DNA of 64,000 bases, taken from positions 35,679 through 99,678 of the forward strand of contig NZ_JAABNP010000022.1 of NCBI RefSeq assembly GCF_009928485.1. The letters run 5' to 3'. Numbering within the stretch: position 1 is the stretch's first letter; every line of letters begins with the position of its first letter. Origin of the DNA: Clostridium sp. C2-6-12 (GTDB taxonomy: Bacteria > Bacillota > Clostridia > Clostridiales > Clostridiaceae). A program made the translations under genes and the position numbers. A model generated the notes under the pieces. The model saw only the letters and a list, made by a program, of their open reading frames with translations, searched no databases and was not told the DNA's origin. This document shows positions 38,181 to 47,490 of the stretch, piece by piece.

Positions 38181-38199
38181 GAGAAGATGCCTTCTTCTC
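38181..38199 (-). terminator. Terminator of the hemerythrin gene
   Basis: Stem GAGAAGA / TCTTCTC with a 5-nt loop followed by TTTTTTTGTG on the minus strand. Confidence 0.85.
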
Positions 38200-38224
38200 C
38201 CTTGTTTTTATGTATAATATAATT

Positions 38225-38614
38225 TTATTCTACTATAAGCTTGTCTGTTTTTAATATATGCTCTACTAACCAATCATTTAAGAAATTTAATATCTTTACT
38301 AAACTTTCATCTTGTTTTGCATCAATACTGCTATAATCTATACTTTCAAGTTGCTTAATAAAATTATCATGCTCTATCTTTTGTGTAAATAATCTTTTAT
38401 ATCCTATACTCTCCATATATTCCTCTTCTGATCTAAAATGAAAAATAGTATAATCTTTTAATTCCTCTAATATTCCTACTATTTTATCATATTTATCAAG
38501 AGCCAGTTCATCTTTTAAAAGCATATATGCTTTATCTGCTAATTCAAAAAGCTTTTTATGCTGCTCATCAATATTTTCTACACCAATTTTATATTCTTCC
38601 TTCATTTCGTACAT
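38225..38614 (-). CDS. Bacteriohemerythrin
   Basis: A 129-residue four-helix protein with the diiron ligands of the hemerythrin family: NIDEQHKKLFEL, YTIFHFRSEEEYM, IEHDNF and WLVEHILKTD. It binds oxygen reversibly and may deliver it to, or shield it from, other proteins in this anaerobe; the two flavodiiron enzymes in the window serve the same stress. GGAG lies eight bases before the ATG. It is downstream of the chemoreceptor's start region but separate from it, with its own terminator. Confidence 0.95.
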   Translation of the reverse strand: MYEMKEEYKIGVENIDEQHKKLFELADKAYMLLKDELALDKYDKIVGILEELKDYTIFHFRSEEEYMESIGYKRLFTQKIEHDNFIKQLESIDYSSIDAKQDESLVKILNFLNDWLVEHILKTDKLIVE

Positions 38615-38781
38615 AATATCATCTCCTTAAAAATAAATATTTTCTCAATTATTTTCAATATATCATCTTTTTCAGAGAAAGTCACTATGATTTATTTATT
38701 TCATTTTATAGATACTTCTATAAAGTAATCTAGGGAGTGCATATTATGTTTAACTATTAACAAAATGCACAATATAGCATA

Positions 38782-38825
38782 AAAAGTGATAGAATACACT
38801 AATTTAATATATATCTATCACTTTT
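38782..38825 (-). terminator. Terminator of the molybdoenzyme operon
   Basis: Perfect 12-bp stem AAAAGTGATAGA / TCTATCACTTTT with a 20-nt AT-rich loop, 16 bp after the last gene of the long operon that starts near 54978. Confidence 0.8.
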
Positions 38826-38840
38826 ACATATCTATTACGT

Positions 38841-39272
38841 TTACATTACTACAATCTCATCTCCAGCCTTAATATAACCTTCTTCTAATACCTTAGCAAA
38901 TATTCCTTCCTTTGGCATTACACATTCTCCAACCAAATCCTTAATCTTGCATCCCTTATGACATTCCTTTCCAATTTGAGTTACTTCAAAAAGAACCTCC
39001 CCAATTTTAAGCTTTGTTCCTACTGGAAGTTCATATAAGGTTAATCCTTCTGTTGTAATATTTTCAGCAAATTGCCCTGTGCTTATTAACTCAATTCCAA
39101 CTGCTTTCATTTTTTTTATACTCTCTATTCCCAGTAAGCTTACTTGTCTATGCCAATTCCCTGCATGAGCATCTCCTTCAAGACCGTGATTAATTTTGAA
39201 GAAACCTTTTTCTATTGGACTTTTGGTAACACCTTTTTCCTCACTCATATTTATTGCTATAACTTTACTCAT
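38841..39272 (-). CDS. MOSC-domain protein
   Basis: A 143-residue single-domain MOSC protein (GVTKSPIEKGFFKINHGLEGDAHAG, HRQVSLLGIESIKKM, FAENITTEGL, KIGEVLFEVTQIGKECHKGC, KEGIFAKVLEEG). The conserved cysteine of CHKGC is the probable persulphide or cofactor-contact residue. MOSC domains carry sulphur or bind molybdopterin in Moco maturation. It overlaps moaC by one base and is the last gene of the operon. Confidence 0.88.
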   Translation of the reverse strand: MSKVIAINMSEEKGVTKSPIEKGFFKINHGLEGDAHAGNWHRQVSLLGIESIKKMKAVGIELISTGQFAENITTEGLTLYELPVGTKLKIGEVLFEVTQIGKECHKGCKIKDLVGECVMPKEGIFAKVLEEGYIKAGDEIVVM

Positions 39273-39751
39273 TATAATCCCTTCCTTTCAAATACACCTG
39301 ATTTTCCCCCGCTTTTTTTTACGAGCATAATATTATTTATAATCATTTCCCTATCAATTGCCTTACACATATCATAAATAGTTAAGGCCGCAGTTGACAC
39401 TGCTGTAAGTGCCTCCATTTCAATTCCAGTCTTTCCTACAGTCTTAGTAGTTGCAATTATTTGAACTCTATTATTATCAAAATCTATTTTAAAGTTTATA
39501 TTACAGCCAGATATCATTATAGGATGGCACATTGGTATTATTTGTGGCGTATTTTTAGCTCCCATTATTCCACCTACTTGTGCTACTGCTAATACATCCC
39601 CCTTAGAAATAGTTCCTTCTTTTATTTTTTCAAGGGTTTCCCTTTTCATAGATACATATCCAATTGCTACTGCTTCCCTCACTGTATCAACCTTTTCAGA
39701 TACATCTACCATTTTAGCTCTTCCTTCTTCATTTATGTGTGTGAGCTCCAT
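39272..39751 (-). CDS. moaC: Cyclic pyranopterin monophosphate synthase MoaC
   Basis: A 159-residue Moa[37 protein letters not shown] (as [20 protein letters not shown]) and [30 protein letters not shown] are the family signatures. With MoaA it converts GTP to cyclic pyranopterin monophosphate, the first step of molybdenum cofactor synthesis. Six bases separate it from moaA. Confidence 0.97.
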   Translation of the reverse strand: MELTHINEEGRAKMVDVSEKVDTVREAVAIGYVSMKRETLEKIKEGTISKGDVLAVAQVGGIMGAKNTPQIIPMCHPIMISGCNINFKIDFDNNRVQIIATTKTVGKTGIEMEALTAVSTAALTIYDMCKAIDREMIINNIMLVKKSGGKSGVFERKGL

Positions 39752-39757
39752 AACTTT

Positions 39758-40717
39758 CTAGCCTCCTATCTGATACATCATCTTAGGACTTCTACTAATA
39801 TTTTCTTCTTCAAGATGATGTTCATTTGGTTTATTAAAAATTGTTGATTTTAATTTACTTATAAGCAGTTCTTCACTATTCAAATATTCTCTAATATTTA
39901 TTTCTTCCTTTGAATGAAGGCAGGGTTTAATTGTTCCAATTGATGTAAGTCTTATTCTGTTACAGTCTCCACAAAATTTGCAGCTTATTGGACTAATAAA
40001 ACCAACCTTTCCTTTTGCACCTTGAAGCTTGTACAATTGTGCAGTGCTATTTCTTGGGGTTTTAATTGGAATTAATTCAGGATGCTGCTTCAAAATCTCT
40101 GAAAAATCCACTTTCCTTTCCTGATATAATTTAATGCTTTCTCCTATTGGCATAAGTTCAATAAATCTTATTTCTACTGGCATTTCCTTGGTTAAGTTTA
40201 AAAAATCCATAAACTCCGTGTCATTAATTCCTTTCATTAAAACTGTATTTATTTTTACAGGTTTTATTCCAAGATTTAAACATTTTTCAATACTTTTTAA
40301 TACCTTATCTAAATCGCCTATTCTTGTAATATTCTTAAATTTGTCTTTATCTAATGTATCTAAACTTATGTTAACTCTTTTAAGTCCAGCCTTTTTTAAA
40401 TCCCCTGCCATATCTGACAGTAAAATACCATTTGTAGTTATTGCAATATCTTCTATTCCAGGTAACTTAGAAGTTTCATATATTAATTTATCTATGTCCT
40501 TCATTACTAGTGGCTCTCCACCAGTGTATCTTACCTTATTAATACCAAGTGACGCTGCTGCCTTTACAATTTTTAAAATATCCTCAAATCTCAGAATATC
40601 ATCATGTTCTAAGCTTTGTATTCCTTCTTCTGGCATACAATAAACACATCTTAAATTACATCTGTCAGTTACAGATACCCTTAAATAATTAATATTTCTC
40701 CCTTGTTTATCTATCAT
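39758..40717 (-). CDS. moaA: GTP 3',8-cyclase MoaA
   Basis: A 319-residue radical SAM enzyme. The N-terminal cluster motif is CNLRCVYCM, the C-terminal second cluster is held by CKFCGDC and a later Cys in KPCLHS, and the chain ends with the functional Gly-Gly tail. It forms 3',8-cyclo-GTP. It precedes moaC. A heptamer-type repeat fills the 107-bp gap to the upstream MogA/MoaB gene. Confidence 0.96.
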   Translation of the reverse strand: MIDKQGRNINYLRVSVTDRCNLRCVYCMPEEGIQSLEHDDILRFEDILKIVKAAASLGINKVRYTGGEPLVMKDIDKLIYETSKLPGIEDIAITTNGILLSDMAGDLKKAGLKRVNISLDTLDKDKFKNITRIGDLDKVLKSIEKCLNLGIKPVKINTVLMKGINDTEFMDFLNLTKEMPVEIRFIELMPIGESIKLYQERKVDFSEILKQHPELIPIKTPRNSTAQLYKLQGAKGKVGFISPISCKFCGDCNRIRLTSIGTIKPCLHSKEEINIREYLNSEELLISKLKSTIFNKPNEHHLEEENISRSPKMMYQIGG

Positions 40718-40824
40718 GAAAATACACCCCCTTTATTCAATTAGCAATTAACAGTTACTGTTGAAATTCTTTTAGAATTTCTTCCTTAATCATTCATTTT
40801 TAAATATTAACTATTCATTATTAT

Positions 40825-41319
40825 TTAGCTTCTTGCACATTCACTGGCTTCTCCTGTTAGTATTGAAATGCCGTGGGGAATTGCTGGTAATACAAATTGA
40901 AGATTTTCTACTGCTCCTTTAGGACTTCCTGGAAGATTAATTATTAAGGTATTTTTACGAATTCCTGAAATTGCTCTTGAAAGCATTGCCTTAGGTGTAA
41001 TGGCAAGTGATTTCATTCTCATTGCTTCTCCAATACCTGGTACATATTTCTCAATTACATTTTTAGTTGCTTCAGGTGTGACATCTCTTTTAGAAAAACC
41101 AGTTCCTCCATTAGTTAAAACCAAATCAACCCCTAATTCATCACATAAGTAAATCAACTCTTTTTCTATTTCTTCCTGTTCATCTGGAATAACTTTGTAA
41201 TAACTTATATCAAAACCTTTATCTTCTATTTCATGTCTTATTGCAGGACCTGTTCCGTCAATTCGCTCTCCTCTTGAACCTTTATCGCTTATAGTTAATA
41301 TTGCTGTTTTTATCATCAT
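40825..41319 (-). CDS. MogA/MoaB-family molybdenum cofactor protein
   Basis: A 164-residue MPT-binding fold protein (AILTISDKGSRGERIDGTGP, LVLTNGGTGFSKRDVTPEA, INLPGSPKGAVENLQFVLPAIPHGI). MogA adenylates molybdopterin before metal insertion; MoaB-type relatives do so in other organisms, and sequence alone does not separate them here. ATG 41319 is taken as start because AAGGGA lies seven bases upstream; GTG 41325 is too close. Confidence 0.93.
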   Translation of the reverse strand: MMIKTAILTISDKGSRGERIDGTGPAIRHEIEDKGFDISYYKVIPDEQEEIEKELIYLCDELGVDLVLTNGGTGFSKRDVTPEATKNVIEKYVPGIGEAMRMKSLAITPKAMLSRAISGIRKNTLIINLPGSPKGAVENLQFVLPAIPHGISILTGEASECARS

Positions 41320-41374
41320 TATCACGTCCCTTCACTTATCTTTCCATGACATAAAATAGATATCATGCTTAATA

Positions 41375-42709
41375 TTATTTGTATGGTTTCTTAAAATCAA
41401 ATTTTCTTTTTTTCATACCATTACTTACTTCAATATCATCAACAATTATTCCAAGTTCTAAAAGAATATTGTTATTTTCTATCAATTCACTTAATTGTTT
41501 ATCCTCCTTAATCAAATTTTCTATCTCAATAAAATTCAAAGGAATGCTTTTATCTATTGGCTTTATACTTAAATTAAGCATTATTCTTTGTCCATCTTCA
41601 ATTGTTACTTTGTAATCAAGAACATTCTCTATCTTAAACATAAGTTCATCAAGCATTCCTATTGAAATATAACTTCCATCTCTAAAACTAAAATTTTCAT
41701 GCAACCTTCCTGTCACATAATCCAATCTTTTAAACACCTGGTTGCAAGAGCAGTTATTTGGTAAAAATCTTGCCCTGTCTCCTGTTCTATATCTTATAAG
41801 GGGCATTCCTTCTCTATTAAATGATGTAAAAACAACTTCTCCATAAGTACCTTCTGGAACCTCTTCACCAGCCAATGGATCAATTATTTCAACATATAAA
41901 TCTACATCCCTCATATGATAGCCATTAAGGGCACTGCATTCAACGCCTCCTCCATATCCCATTTCAGACATGCCATAATGTGTAAAAACGTAGCACTGAA
42001 AAGCTTTACTTACAGCACTGCATATTGACCTTGGAACATAATCTGCACTTAGTAGAACACTTTTCAATTTTAAATGCGCATATCTTTCATCAGTATTTTT
42101 AAGCTTTGCCAAATAAAATACTTGGGTTGGTAATCCCACAATACAATCAATATTCTTTAATTTTAAGGTTTCTAATGCATCCCAAACATCAAATACAGGA
42201 CCATATACTATTCCTTCACATCCAGCCTCCTCAAGGCCCTCCTTTAAAAGAAGTCCAATACTTGAAGGACTTGTTCCTGGCATTAGTATAAGTACTTTCT
42301 GCCCTGGCTCAACAAGATTCAACATGCCATATCGAAAAAATTCTATGGTTCCTTTTAGATCGTTTTCAGTAAAGAAAATTCTTTTTGACTCACCTGTAGT
42401 TCCTGAGGTATTTATTGTTACAATCCTGGATATTTGATTAAGTGAAGTACACAAAAAACTTTTAGAATTATTTCTTAAATCCTCTGAAGTTGTAAAAGGT
42501 ATTTTTTTGAAATCTTCAAAGTTATTAATATCTTCGCTGTTTATATTTTCTAATGCCTTACTATAAAACTTACTCTTCTTAGCAATATTTATCATCTTTT
42601 TAATTTTATTTAACTGATACAATTTTAAAACGTCTGAGGAAAGTATCTCTTCACCAGTTTCTTTTATTATCTTATCCTCCATCCATTTTTCATACATGGT
42701 TTTTGTCAT
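41375..42709 (-). CDS. AMP-dependent CoA ligase, DVU_1553 type (PaaK-like)
   Basis: A 444-residue adenylate-forming enzyme related to phenylacetate-CoA ligase. Motifs: TINTSGTTGESKRIFF (ATP loop), THYGMSEMGYGGGVEC, YGEVVFTSFNREGMPLIRYRTGD. The length matches the short PaaK group. Genes of this kind recur in the aldehyde-oxidoreductase cluster named after Desulfovibrio vulgaris DVU_1551-1558. Its substrate is not known; one idea is that it activates the carboxylate made by the molybdoenzyme, another is a role in building a modified cofactor. It lies inside the operon between the phosphatase and MogA/MoaB genes. Confidence 0.82.
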   Translation of the reverse strand: MTKTMYEKWMEDKIIKETGEEILSSDVLKLYQLNKIKKMINIAKKSKFYSKALENINSEDINNFEDFKKIPFTTSEDLRNNSKSFLCTSLNQISRIVTINTSGTTGESKRIFFTENDLKGTIEFFRYGMLNLVEPGQKVLILMPGTSPSSIGLLLKEGLEEAGCEGIVYGPVFDVWDALETLKLKNIDCIVGLPTQVFYLAKLKNTDERYAHLKLKSVLLSADYVPRSICSAVSKAFQCYVFTHYGMSEMGYGGGVECSALNGYHMRDVDLYVEIIDPLAGEEVPEGTYGEVVFTSFNREGMPLIRYRTGDRARFLPNNCSCNQVFKRLDYVTGRLHENFSFRDGSYISIGMLDELMFKIENVLDYKVTIEDGQRIMLNLSIKPIDKSIPLNFIEIENLIKEDKQLSELIENNNILLELGIIVDDIEVSNGMKKRKFDFKKPYK

Positions 42710-42828
42710 TTTTTACACCCCATAAGAACCAATTGCCAGCGATTAACTTTTACCATTATTATCTTTGACAATTCATAATTACTATTTAAATCAATATGTT
42801 ACCAGACTTTTGCCTTTTTACATTCACT

Positions 42829-43437
42829 TTAATCTTTATTAATAGCATTTAAATTGATACCTTCAACAAAAATATTATTTTCATCAACAGTTATAATATT
42901 AATACATCCATAATCTTGTTTTATGTTAAACATTTCTGCCAAATCCTTATTTAGTATGTTGCAAAGTAATGTCCGTATAAAACCAGCATGAGAGCAAATA
43001 ACAATATTTCCTTCAGCTGAATTAACAATATGCCTAAATACATCTACTGCCCTGTTTTGACATTGATTAAATGATTCACCATTTTGGGGAATAAATCCAC
43101 CTATATTTTCTCCTCTTTTTACATAATCTTCAGCATATTTACTTTTAACTTCATCAAAGGTGAGTCCATCCCAATCTCCCATATTTATTTCTCTTAGGCT
43201 TACTAAAAAAGTTACTTTTTGGTTTGGAAATACTATATTTATTGTGTCTTTACACCTAGATAAATCACTGCTGAATATATTATCTATTATTATTTTGTCC
43301 CTTGTAAAAATACCAGCTAAACGTTTTGCCTGTTCTTTCCCCGTCTCAGAAAGCTTACAATCTGTATGTCCCAAATATCTCTTTTCTCTGCCATATTCAG
43401 TTTCTCCATGCCTTAAAAGATAAATATATCTCTTCAT
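42829..43437 (-). CDS. Histidine phosphatase-family protein
   Basis: A 202-residue phosphoglycerate-mutase-like phosphatase: LLRHGETEYG holds the catalytic His, FSSDLSRCKDTINIV and VICSHAGFIRTLLCNIL complete the site. The family includes alpha-ribazole phosphatase of cobamide synthesis, but no cobalamin genes are near; the position inside the molybdoenzyme operon, seven bases after the nucleotidyltransferase gene, suggests that it removes a phosphate from a pathway intermediate. Substrate unknown. Confidence 0.82.
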   Translation of the reverse strand: MKRYIYLLRHGETEYGREKRYLGHTDCKLSETGKEQAKRLAGIFTRDKIIIDNIFSSDLSRCKDTINIVFPNQKVTFLVSLREINMGDWDGLTFDEVKSKYAEDYVKRGENIGGFIPQNGESFNQCQNRAVDVFRHIVNSAEGNIVICSHAGFIRTLLCNILNKDLAEMFNIKQDYGCINIITVDENNIFVEGINLNAINKD

Positions 43438-43443
43438 GTTTTA

Positions 43444-44568
43444 TCACCTCAGATTCTCCAAGCTATTTCCAAGGACATCTTCAATCTTTTTCTTTATTTC
43501 CACTGCATCTTCATATCTTTTGTTAACATTTTTAAGTACATCAGATGAATTTTCATATCTGCTCCATGCTTGTTCAAATCTTTTATTAAGTGATACCAAT
43601 TCAGTTCCCATCAAAAGTTTATCGCAAATATAAACTACTTCCTTTTCACCGATTTTATTGGAATTTATCAATTCCATATGCTCACTTACAATTTCGCTTA
43701 AACACTTATATCCAAAGCAGCATACAATTTTCGCACCTTCTTTAGCATGATCTTTTTTCCCTTTACCTACATCATGAAGCAAACCACCTGAATATGCAGC
43801 ATTTATATTTAAATTGTACCCCTTTTCATTAAGCAAAACAGCTACTTTCTTAGAAAATTCACTAACGCTTAACATATGCTCAATTGCCTCTTGCTTAACA
43901 TTACTTAATCTTAATATTTCCATACATTCTTCATGATCAGGATAAGGTTCTTTTATTACATGGTCGTAAAGGATTTTGAAATCTTCCTTAGTATCCATAT
44001 CCAACAAGATACCCCTATCAGCTAATTCTTCATAGAACCATTTATCTTTATGATCATTTAAAATATCCCTTAATCCACCTTCTGGATTCTTTGATAATAT
44101 TTCATCTAATACTGAACAAGATATTATAGTTGGATGACCAGTTTCTTTATTAAAAGTTGGAAATAATATACCATTATCTATATTTTCATAACGTTCCATA
44201 ATTTTTTTTACTGTACCTTCTTTCACAGAAGGAATATCTACAGGTAAAAGAAAAAATGCATCTATATCTGGTGAAAGTATTTTCAAACCAGTTTGAATCG
44301 ATGAAAACATGCCTTCGCTATACTTATTGTTTTGTACAATTCGTAGATTATTTTTTAACTTTTCGTTAGCATTAATATCTTTTATCTTTTCTTCAACCTT
44401 ATCATTTAAATGACCTGTAACCACAACAATATCTTTGATTCCACAATTCTGAAAAAGGCTTATACATCTCTCAATAGGAGTCTTTCCATTTAAATTCATA
44501 AGTGGTTTAAATTCTCCCATCCTTGAAGAATAACCTGCAGAAAGGATTATTGCAGCATAGTTTTTCAT
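43444..44568 (-). CDS. MobA-like nucleotidyltransferase fused to an HD domain (DVU_1551 type)
   Basis: A 374-residue fusion. Residues 1-190 are a MobA/MocA-like NTP transferase (AAIILSAGYSSRMGEFKPLM, FFLLPVDIPSV, GHPTIIS), the type that makes molybdopterin cytosine dinucleotide for MOP-family enzymes. Residues about 210-345 carry an HD phosphohydrolase domain (HMLSVSEFSKKVAVLL, GGLLHDVGKGKKDHAKEGAK). The fusion is characteristic for this gene cluster. The start overlaps the XdhC-type gene by four bases, so both maturation factors are translated together. The HD substrate is unknown. Confidence 0.87.
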   Translation of the reverse strand: MKNYAAIILSAGYSSRMGEFKPLMNLNGKTPIERCISLFQNCGIKDIVVVTGHLNDKVEEKIKDINANEKLKNNLRIVQNNKYSEGMFSSIQTGLKILSPDIDAFFLLPVDIPSVKEGTVKKIMERYENIDNGILFPTFNKETGHPTIISCSVLDEILSKNPEGGLRDILNDHKDKWFYEELADRGILLDMDTKEDFKILYDHVIKEPYPDHEECMEILRLSNVKQEAIEHMLSVSEFSKKVAVLLNEKGYNLNINAAYSGGLLHDVGKGKKDHAKEGAKIVCCFGYKCLSEIVSEHMELINSNKIGEKEVVYICDKLLMGTELVSLNKRFEQAWSRYENSSDVLKNVNKRYEDAVEIKKKIEDVLGNSLENLR

Positions 44569-45602
44569 ATCATCCTCTCTCGTCGAACCTTTATAAGTTC
44601 TGCTGCAATACTTACTGAAATCTCTTCTGGTGTTTCAGCCCCAATTTCAAGACCTATAGGGTTATGAACTTTATTAAAATCCTCGATTGTGAAGCCTTCT
44701 TGTCTAAGATTTTGATAAACAATTTCTCGTTTTCTTCTACTGCCTATCATACCTATATAATATGCCTCAGTCCTTAAAGCTTGTTTTAAGCAAGTCAAAT
44801 CAAACATATGTCCACTTGTTACAATTACAATATAACTATCCTTATCTATTGGTAATTCTTCAAAACATCCTTCAAAAGAATTTGGAACAATTATTTCATC
44901 AGTTGTTGGAAATCGTTCTATATTTGCAAACTCAGTCCTATAATCCACTACTGTAACTATAAAATCAATCTTCTTTGCAAGATCTGCAAGTTTCTGAGAT
45001 ACATGACCAGCACCAAATATATATAGTCTACCTAAATTACATATAGGTTCAACAAGTACATTTGCATTTTCCTCTTTAATAAGAACAAGATCCCTATATC
45101 GTACAACATCAGAATATTTTTCAACTTCCTCTTTTTCAATATTATTTGAACTGAAAATCACTTTACCATTCTTATATAAGTAATTTATACTATTTCCATC
45201 CTTAAAAAACTTTCTAATTATAGAAGCCTTTTCTCCTTTTTCTAAGCACTTAACTACTTCTTCATATAATTTAATGTTTATATGGTTTTCAACATCTACA
45301 TATTCCATCAAAATGCTTACATCTCCACCACAGGCCATTCCAATACCGTTGTGTTCAACTTCCCGTAATTTATATTCTTTAAGTATTGTTGCTTTAGTAT
45401 CAAATATGCTTATTCCATCTTCAATTACTAATAGCTCAACTTTACCGCCTCCGACAGTTCCCAAGATAGAACCATCTTTTTTAATTATCATCCTTGCACC
45501 AGTTGTTCTTGGTGCTGAACCTTGACTATCAAAAATAGACGCTAGTACAAAACTTTCACCACTTTTTAAAAGCTCTAGTCTTTCTTTATAAAACTCTTTC
45601 AC
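44565..45602 (-). CDS. xdhC: XdhC-family aldehyde oxidoreductase maturation factor
   Basis: A 345-residue XdhC/CoxI protein: FVLASIFDSQGSAPRTTGARMII, LGTVGGGKVELLV, then a Rossmann domain (LYIFGAGHVSQKLADLAKKIDF, VVDYRTEFANIERF) and MIGSRRKREIVYQNL, ending with IGLEIGAETPEEISVSIAAELI. It binds the molybdenum cofactor and helps add the terminal sulphur before insertion into the hydroxylase. GTG start with GGAGG at a good distance. Confidence 0.9.
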   Translation of the reverse strand: MKEFYKERLELLKSGESFVLASIFDSQGSAPRTTGARMIIKKDGSILGTVGGGKVELLVIEDGISIFDTKATILKEYKLREVEHNGIGMACGGDVSILMEYVDVENHINIKLYEEVVKCLEKGEKASIIRKFFKDGNSINYLYKNGKVIFSSNNIEKEEVEKYSDVVRYRDLVLIKEENANVLVEPICNLGRLYIFGAGHVSQKLADLAKKIDFIVTVVDYRTEFANIERFPTTDEIIVPNSFEGCFEELPIDKDSYIVIVTSGHMFDLTCLKQALRTEAYYIGMIGSRRKREIVYQNLRQEGFTIEDFNKVHNPIGLEIGAETPEEISVSIAAELIKVRRERMI

Positions 45603-45665
45603 TATGTCTTCCTCCTCTACAGATACACAACGATTTTATATGATTATATTATACCTGAAAATCAC

Positions 45666-46979
45666 CTATCTATATAACTTCTTTTGATCAATGGATGTTA
45701 TATTATAAGCACAAAATGGAATTAAATTCCCTTCTTTACTTACTACATGAATACAGCAGTCCTTTAATCTATCTATATCCAAATTCCAAGCATCTTGAAA
45801 TGCCATCCCTGATATACTGAAAAAAACATTCTTTATTTTTTGCGCTAATTCTTCAAAGGAATTCTTTTTATGAACATGTTTATCCATTTTCACTCCAGAC
45901 CAATTTCTCTCAACAAACTTTACTGCGTTCCTTGATCCTTCTCTCCCATCTTCAGTGCTGCAGCAACTACTCTTTTTACTTACAGCAATAAGCTTATCAT
46001 CTACATATGCATAATTTGCATGAAAAGAGCATAATGCATTTTCACAGCCTGGTGGTCCAAAATCTGAAAGCTTAATTTTATTATCACTTTGTTCAACTAT
46101 TTTGCTTATAACTTCTGGAAGTGTAATTCTATCTTTATCTTCAGGAGTCTTAGGTATTCTTCCAAAATAACTTACTGGTTGAAAATGTACTCCTCTTACA
46201 GTTGGTGCATTTTTAAGTCCAAACTCTATTATTTCCCAAAGCTTCTCATCATTTATATTAGGAACTACTGTACATACTAGAATTACACCAATTCCTAGCT
46301 TAGTACTATTTTCTATGACCTTTAATTTATCCTCTATTATCTCTCTTCCCCTAAGCTTTGTCATAGCTTCTCCATTTATATCATCAAATTGTAGAAAAAT
46401 AGATTTAAGTCCTGCCTCTTTTAATTTTTCATAATAATTATAATCTGTAAGATTAATACCATTAGTATTTAATTGAATAAATTTAAAACCTTTATCTGAC
46501 GCCATAGAAATAATCTCATGAAGATCTTCTCTTATAGTAGGTTCTCCTCCAGATATCTGAAGATTATATGGCCCTCCAGCTTCAATAATTCTTTGGTACC
46601 ACATTTCTATAGTTTTCATATCTGGATCAGGTTCATTACCATGTGCATCTGCAAAACAAAATTCACAATTTAAATTACATCTTGAGGTTACTTCAATAAG
46701 TACAGTGCAAGTATGCTGGCGATGTTCACTGCAAAGCCCACAATCATATGGACAGCCTTTTGAAACTTCAGTATATGGCACCTTAGGATATGCTGGAGTT
46801 TTAGTTCTAACCCAACTTTCATAAGCTGGCTTCCCCCTCCAAATTACAGTTTCAAAATTTCCATGCTCTTCACATTTTTTTGATAAATACAAATCTTTAC
46901 CTTTTTTAATTACCTCTGCATCGACTGTATTCAAGCAAACAGGACAAATACTTTGAGTTTCTTTTATTATCTTATCCAT
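45666..46979 (-). CDS. Radical SAM protein of the TrsS type
   Basis: A 437-residue radical SAM enzyme with the cluster motif CNLNCEFC (CX3CX2C) around residue 105, preceded by two Cys pairs (CPVC and CPYDCGLC with HTC) that can hold an auxiliary cluster or zinc. It resembles the tetraether-lipid synthase/MJ0619-like branch in its N-terminal CPVC. In many relatives a selenocysteine is reported; here the C-terminal KSSCCSTEDG region is all Cys and no in-frame TGA occurs. Start set at ATG 46979 (GAAGGG eight bases before); the longer reading has no ribosome site. The reaction is unknown. It is co-directional with the molybdoenzyme genes. Confidence 0.83.
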   Translation of the reverse strand: MDKIIKETQSICPVCLNTVDAEVIKKGKDLYLSKKCEEHGNFETVIWRGKPAYESWVRTKTPAYPKVPYTEVSKGCPYDCGLCSEHRQHTCTVLIEVTSRCNLNCEFCFADAHGNEPDPDMKTIEMWYQRIIEAGGPYNLQISGGEPTIREDLHEIISMASDKGFKFIQLNTNGINLTDYNYYEKLKEAGLKSIFLQFDDINGEAMTKLRGREIIEDKLKVIENSTKLGIGVILVCTVVPNINDEKLWEIIEFGLKNAPTVRGVHFQPVSYFGRIPKTPEDKDRITLPEVISKIVEQSDNKIKLSDFGPPGCENALCSFHANYAYVDDKLIAVSKKSSCCSTEDGREGSRNAVKFVERNWSGVKMDKHVHKKNSFEELAQKIKNVFFSISGMAFQDAWNLDIDRLKDCCIHVVSKEGNLIPFCAYNITSIDQKKLYR

Positions 46980-47041
46980 TCTCATTACCCTTCCCCGATG
47001 GCAGTTAACAATGTACAATTAACATTTTAGGTAGTTAATTG

Positions 47042-47485
47042 TTAATTGACTTCATATCCATTTTCTTTCAATATCTCATTAATTTTGTTATAAGATTTTT
47101 GCATTATGTTACCACATTTTATTGGATATGCTTCTCTTTTATTTATGTCATTAAGTACATCTACAGTTATTATATCAGCACATTCTGTACTTTCAAATTC
47201 ATCTTCAAACCATTGAACAAATTCTTGAATCATCTTCTTTAAGTTATCATCTCTAATTCCTGTATCTATTCCTTTTCCTGCATAAAGTCCAAATAGACAA
47301 GCTCCGCCTGTTACTACTCCACAAGTCTTTCCTGTATTTCCAACCCCTGCACAAAGTCCTGCCATAGCTTTAATTAATGATATATTTTCCATTCTATTAC
47401 TTTCAAGATACATTATTATCAATATCTGACTACAGCAATATCCAGAGTTCGCTAACTTAAACATTTTAAATCCATCTGCACCCAA
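47042..47485 (-). CDS. C-GCAxxG-C-C family redox protein (DVU_1555 type)
   Basis: A 147-residue protein with the family cysteines in order: YCCSQ, GLCAGVG, TGKTCGVVTGGACLFG, TECADI and KCGNIM. Start is placed at TTG 47485 behind GAGGTGA, not at the GTG nine bases earlier that forms part of the ribosome site. Such proteins are thought to bind an Fe-S or metal centre and accompany many redox operons, but none has a settled role in this cluster. Six bases after the methyltransferase gene. Confidence 0.82.
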   Translation of the reverse strand: MGADGFKMFKLANSGYCCSQILIIMYLESNRMENISLIKAMAGLCAGVGNTGKTCGVVTGGACLFGLYAGKGIDTGIRDDNLKKMIQEFVQWFEDEFESTECADIITVDVLNDINKREAYPIKCGNIMQKSYNKINEILKENGYEVN

Positions 47486-47490
47486 TATAA

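Noticed and set aside
40134..40643. 169-codon plus-strand frame opposite moaA
   Set aside because: Antisense shadow of a clearly conserved radical SAM gene.
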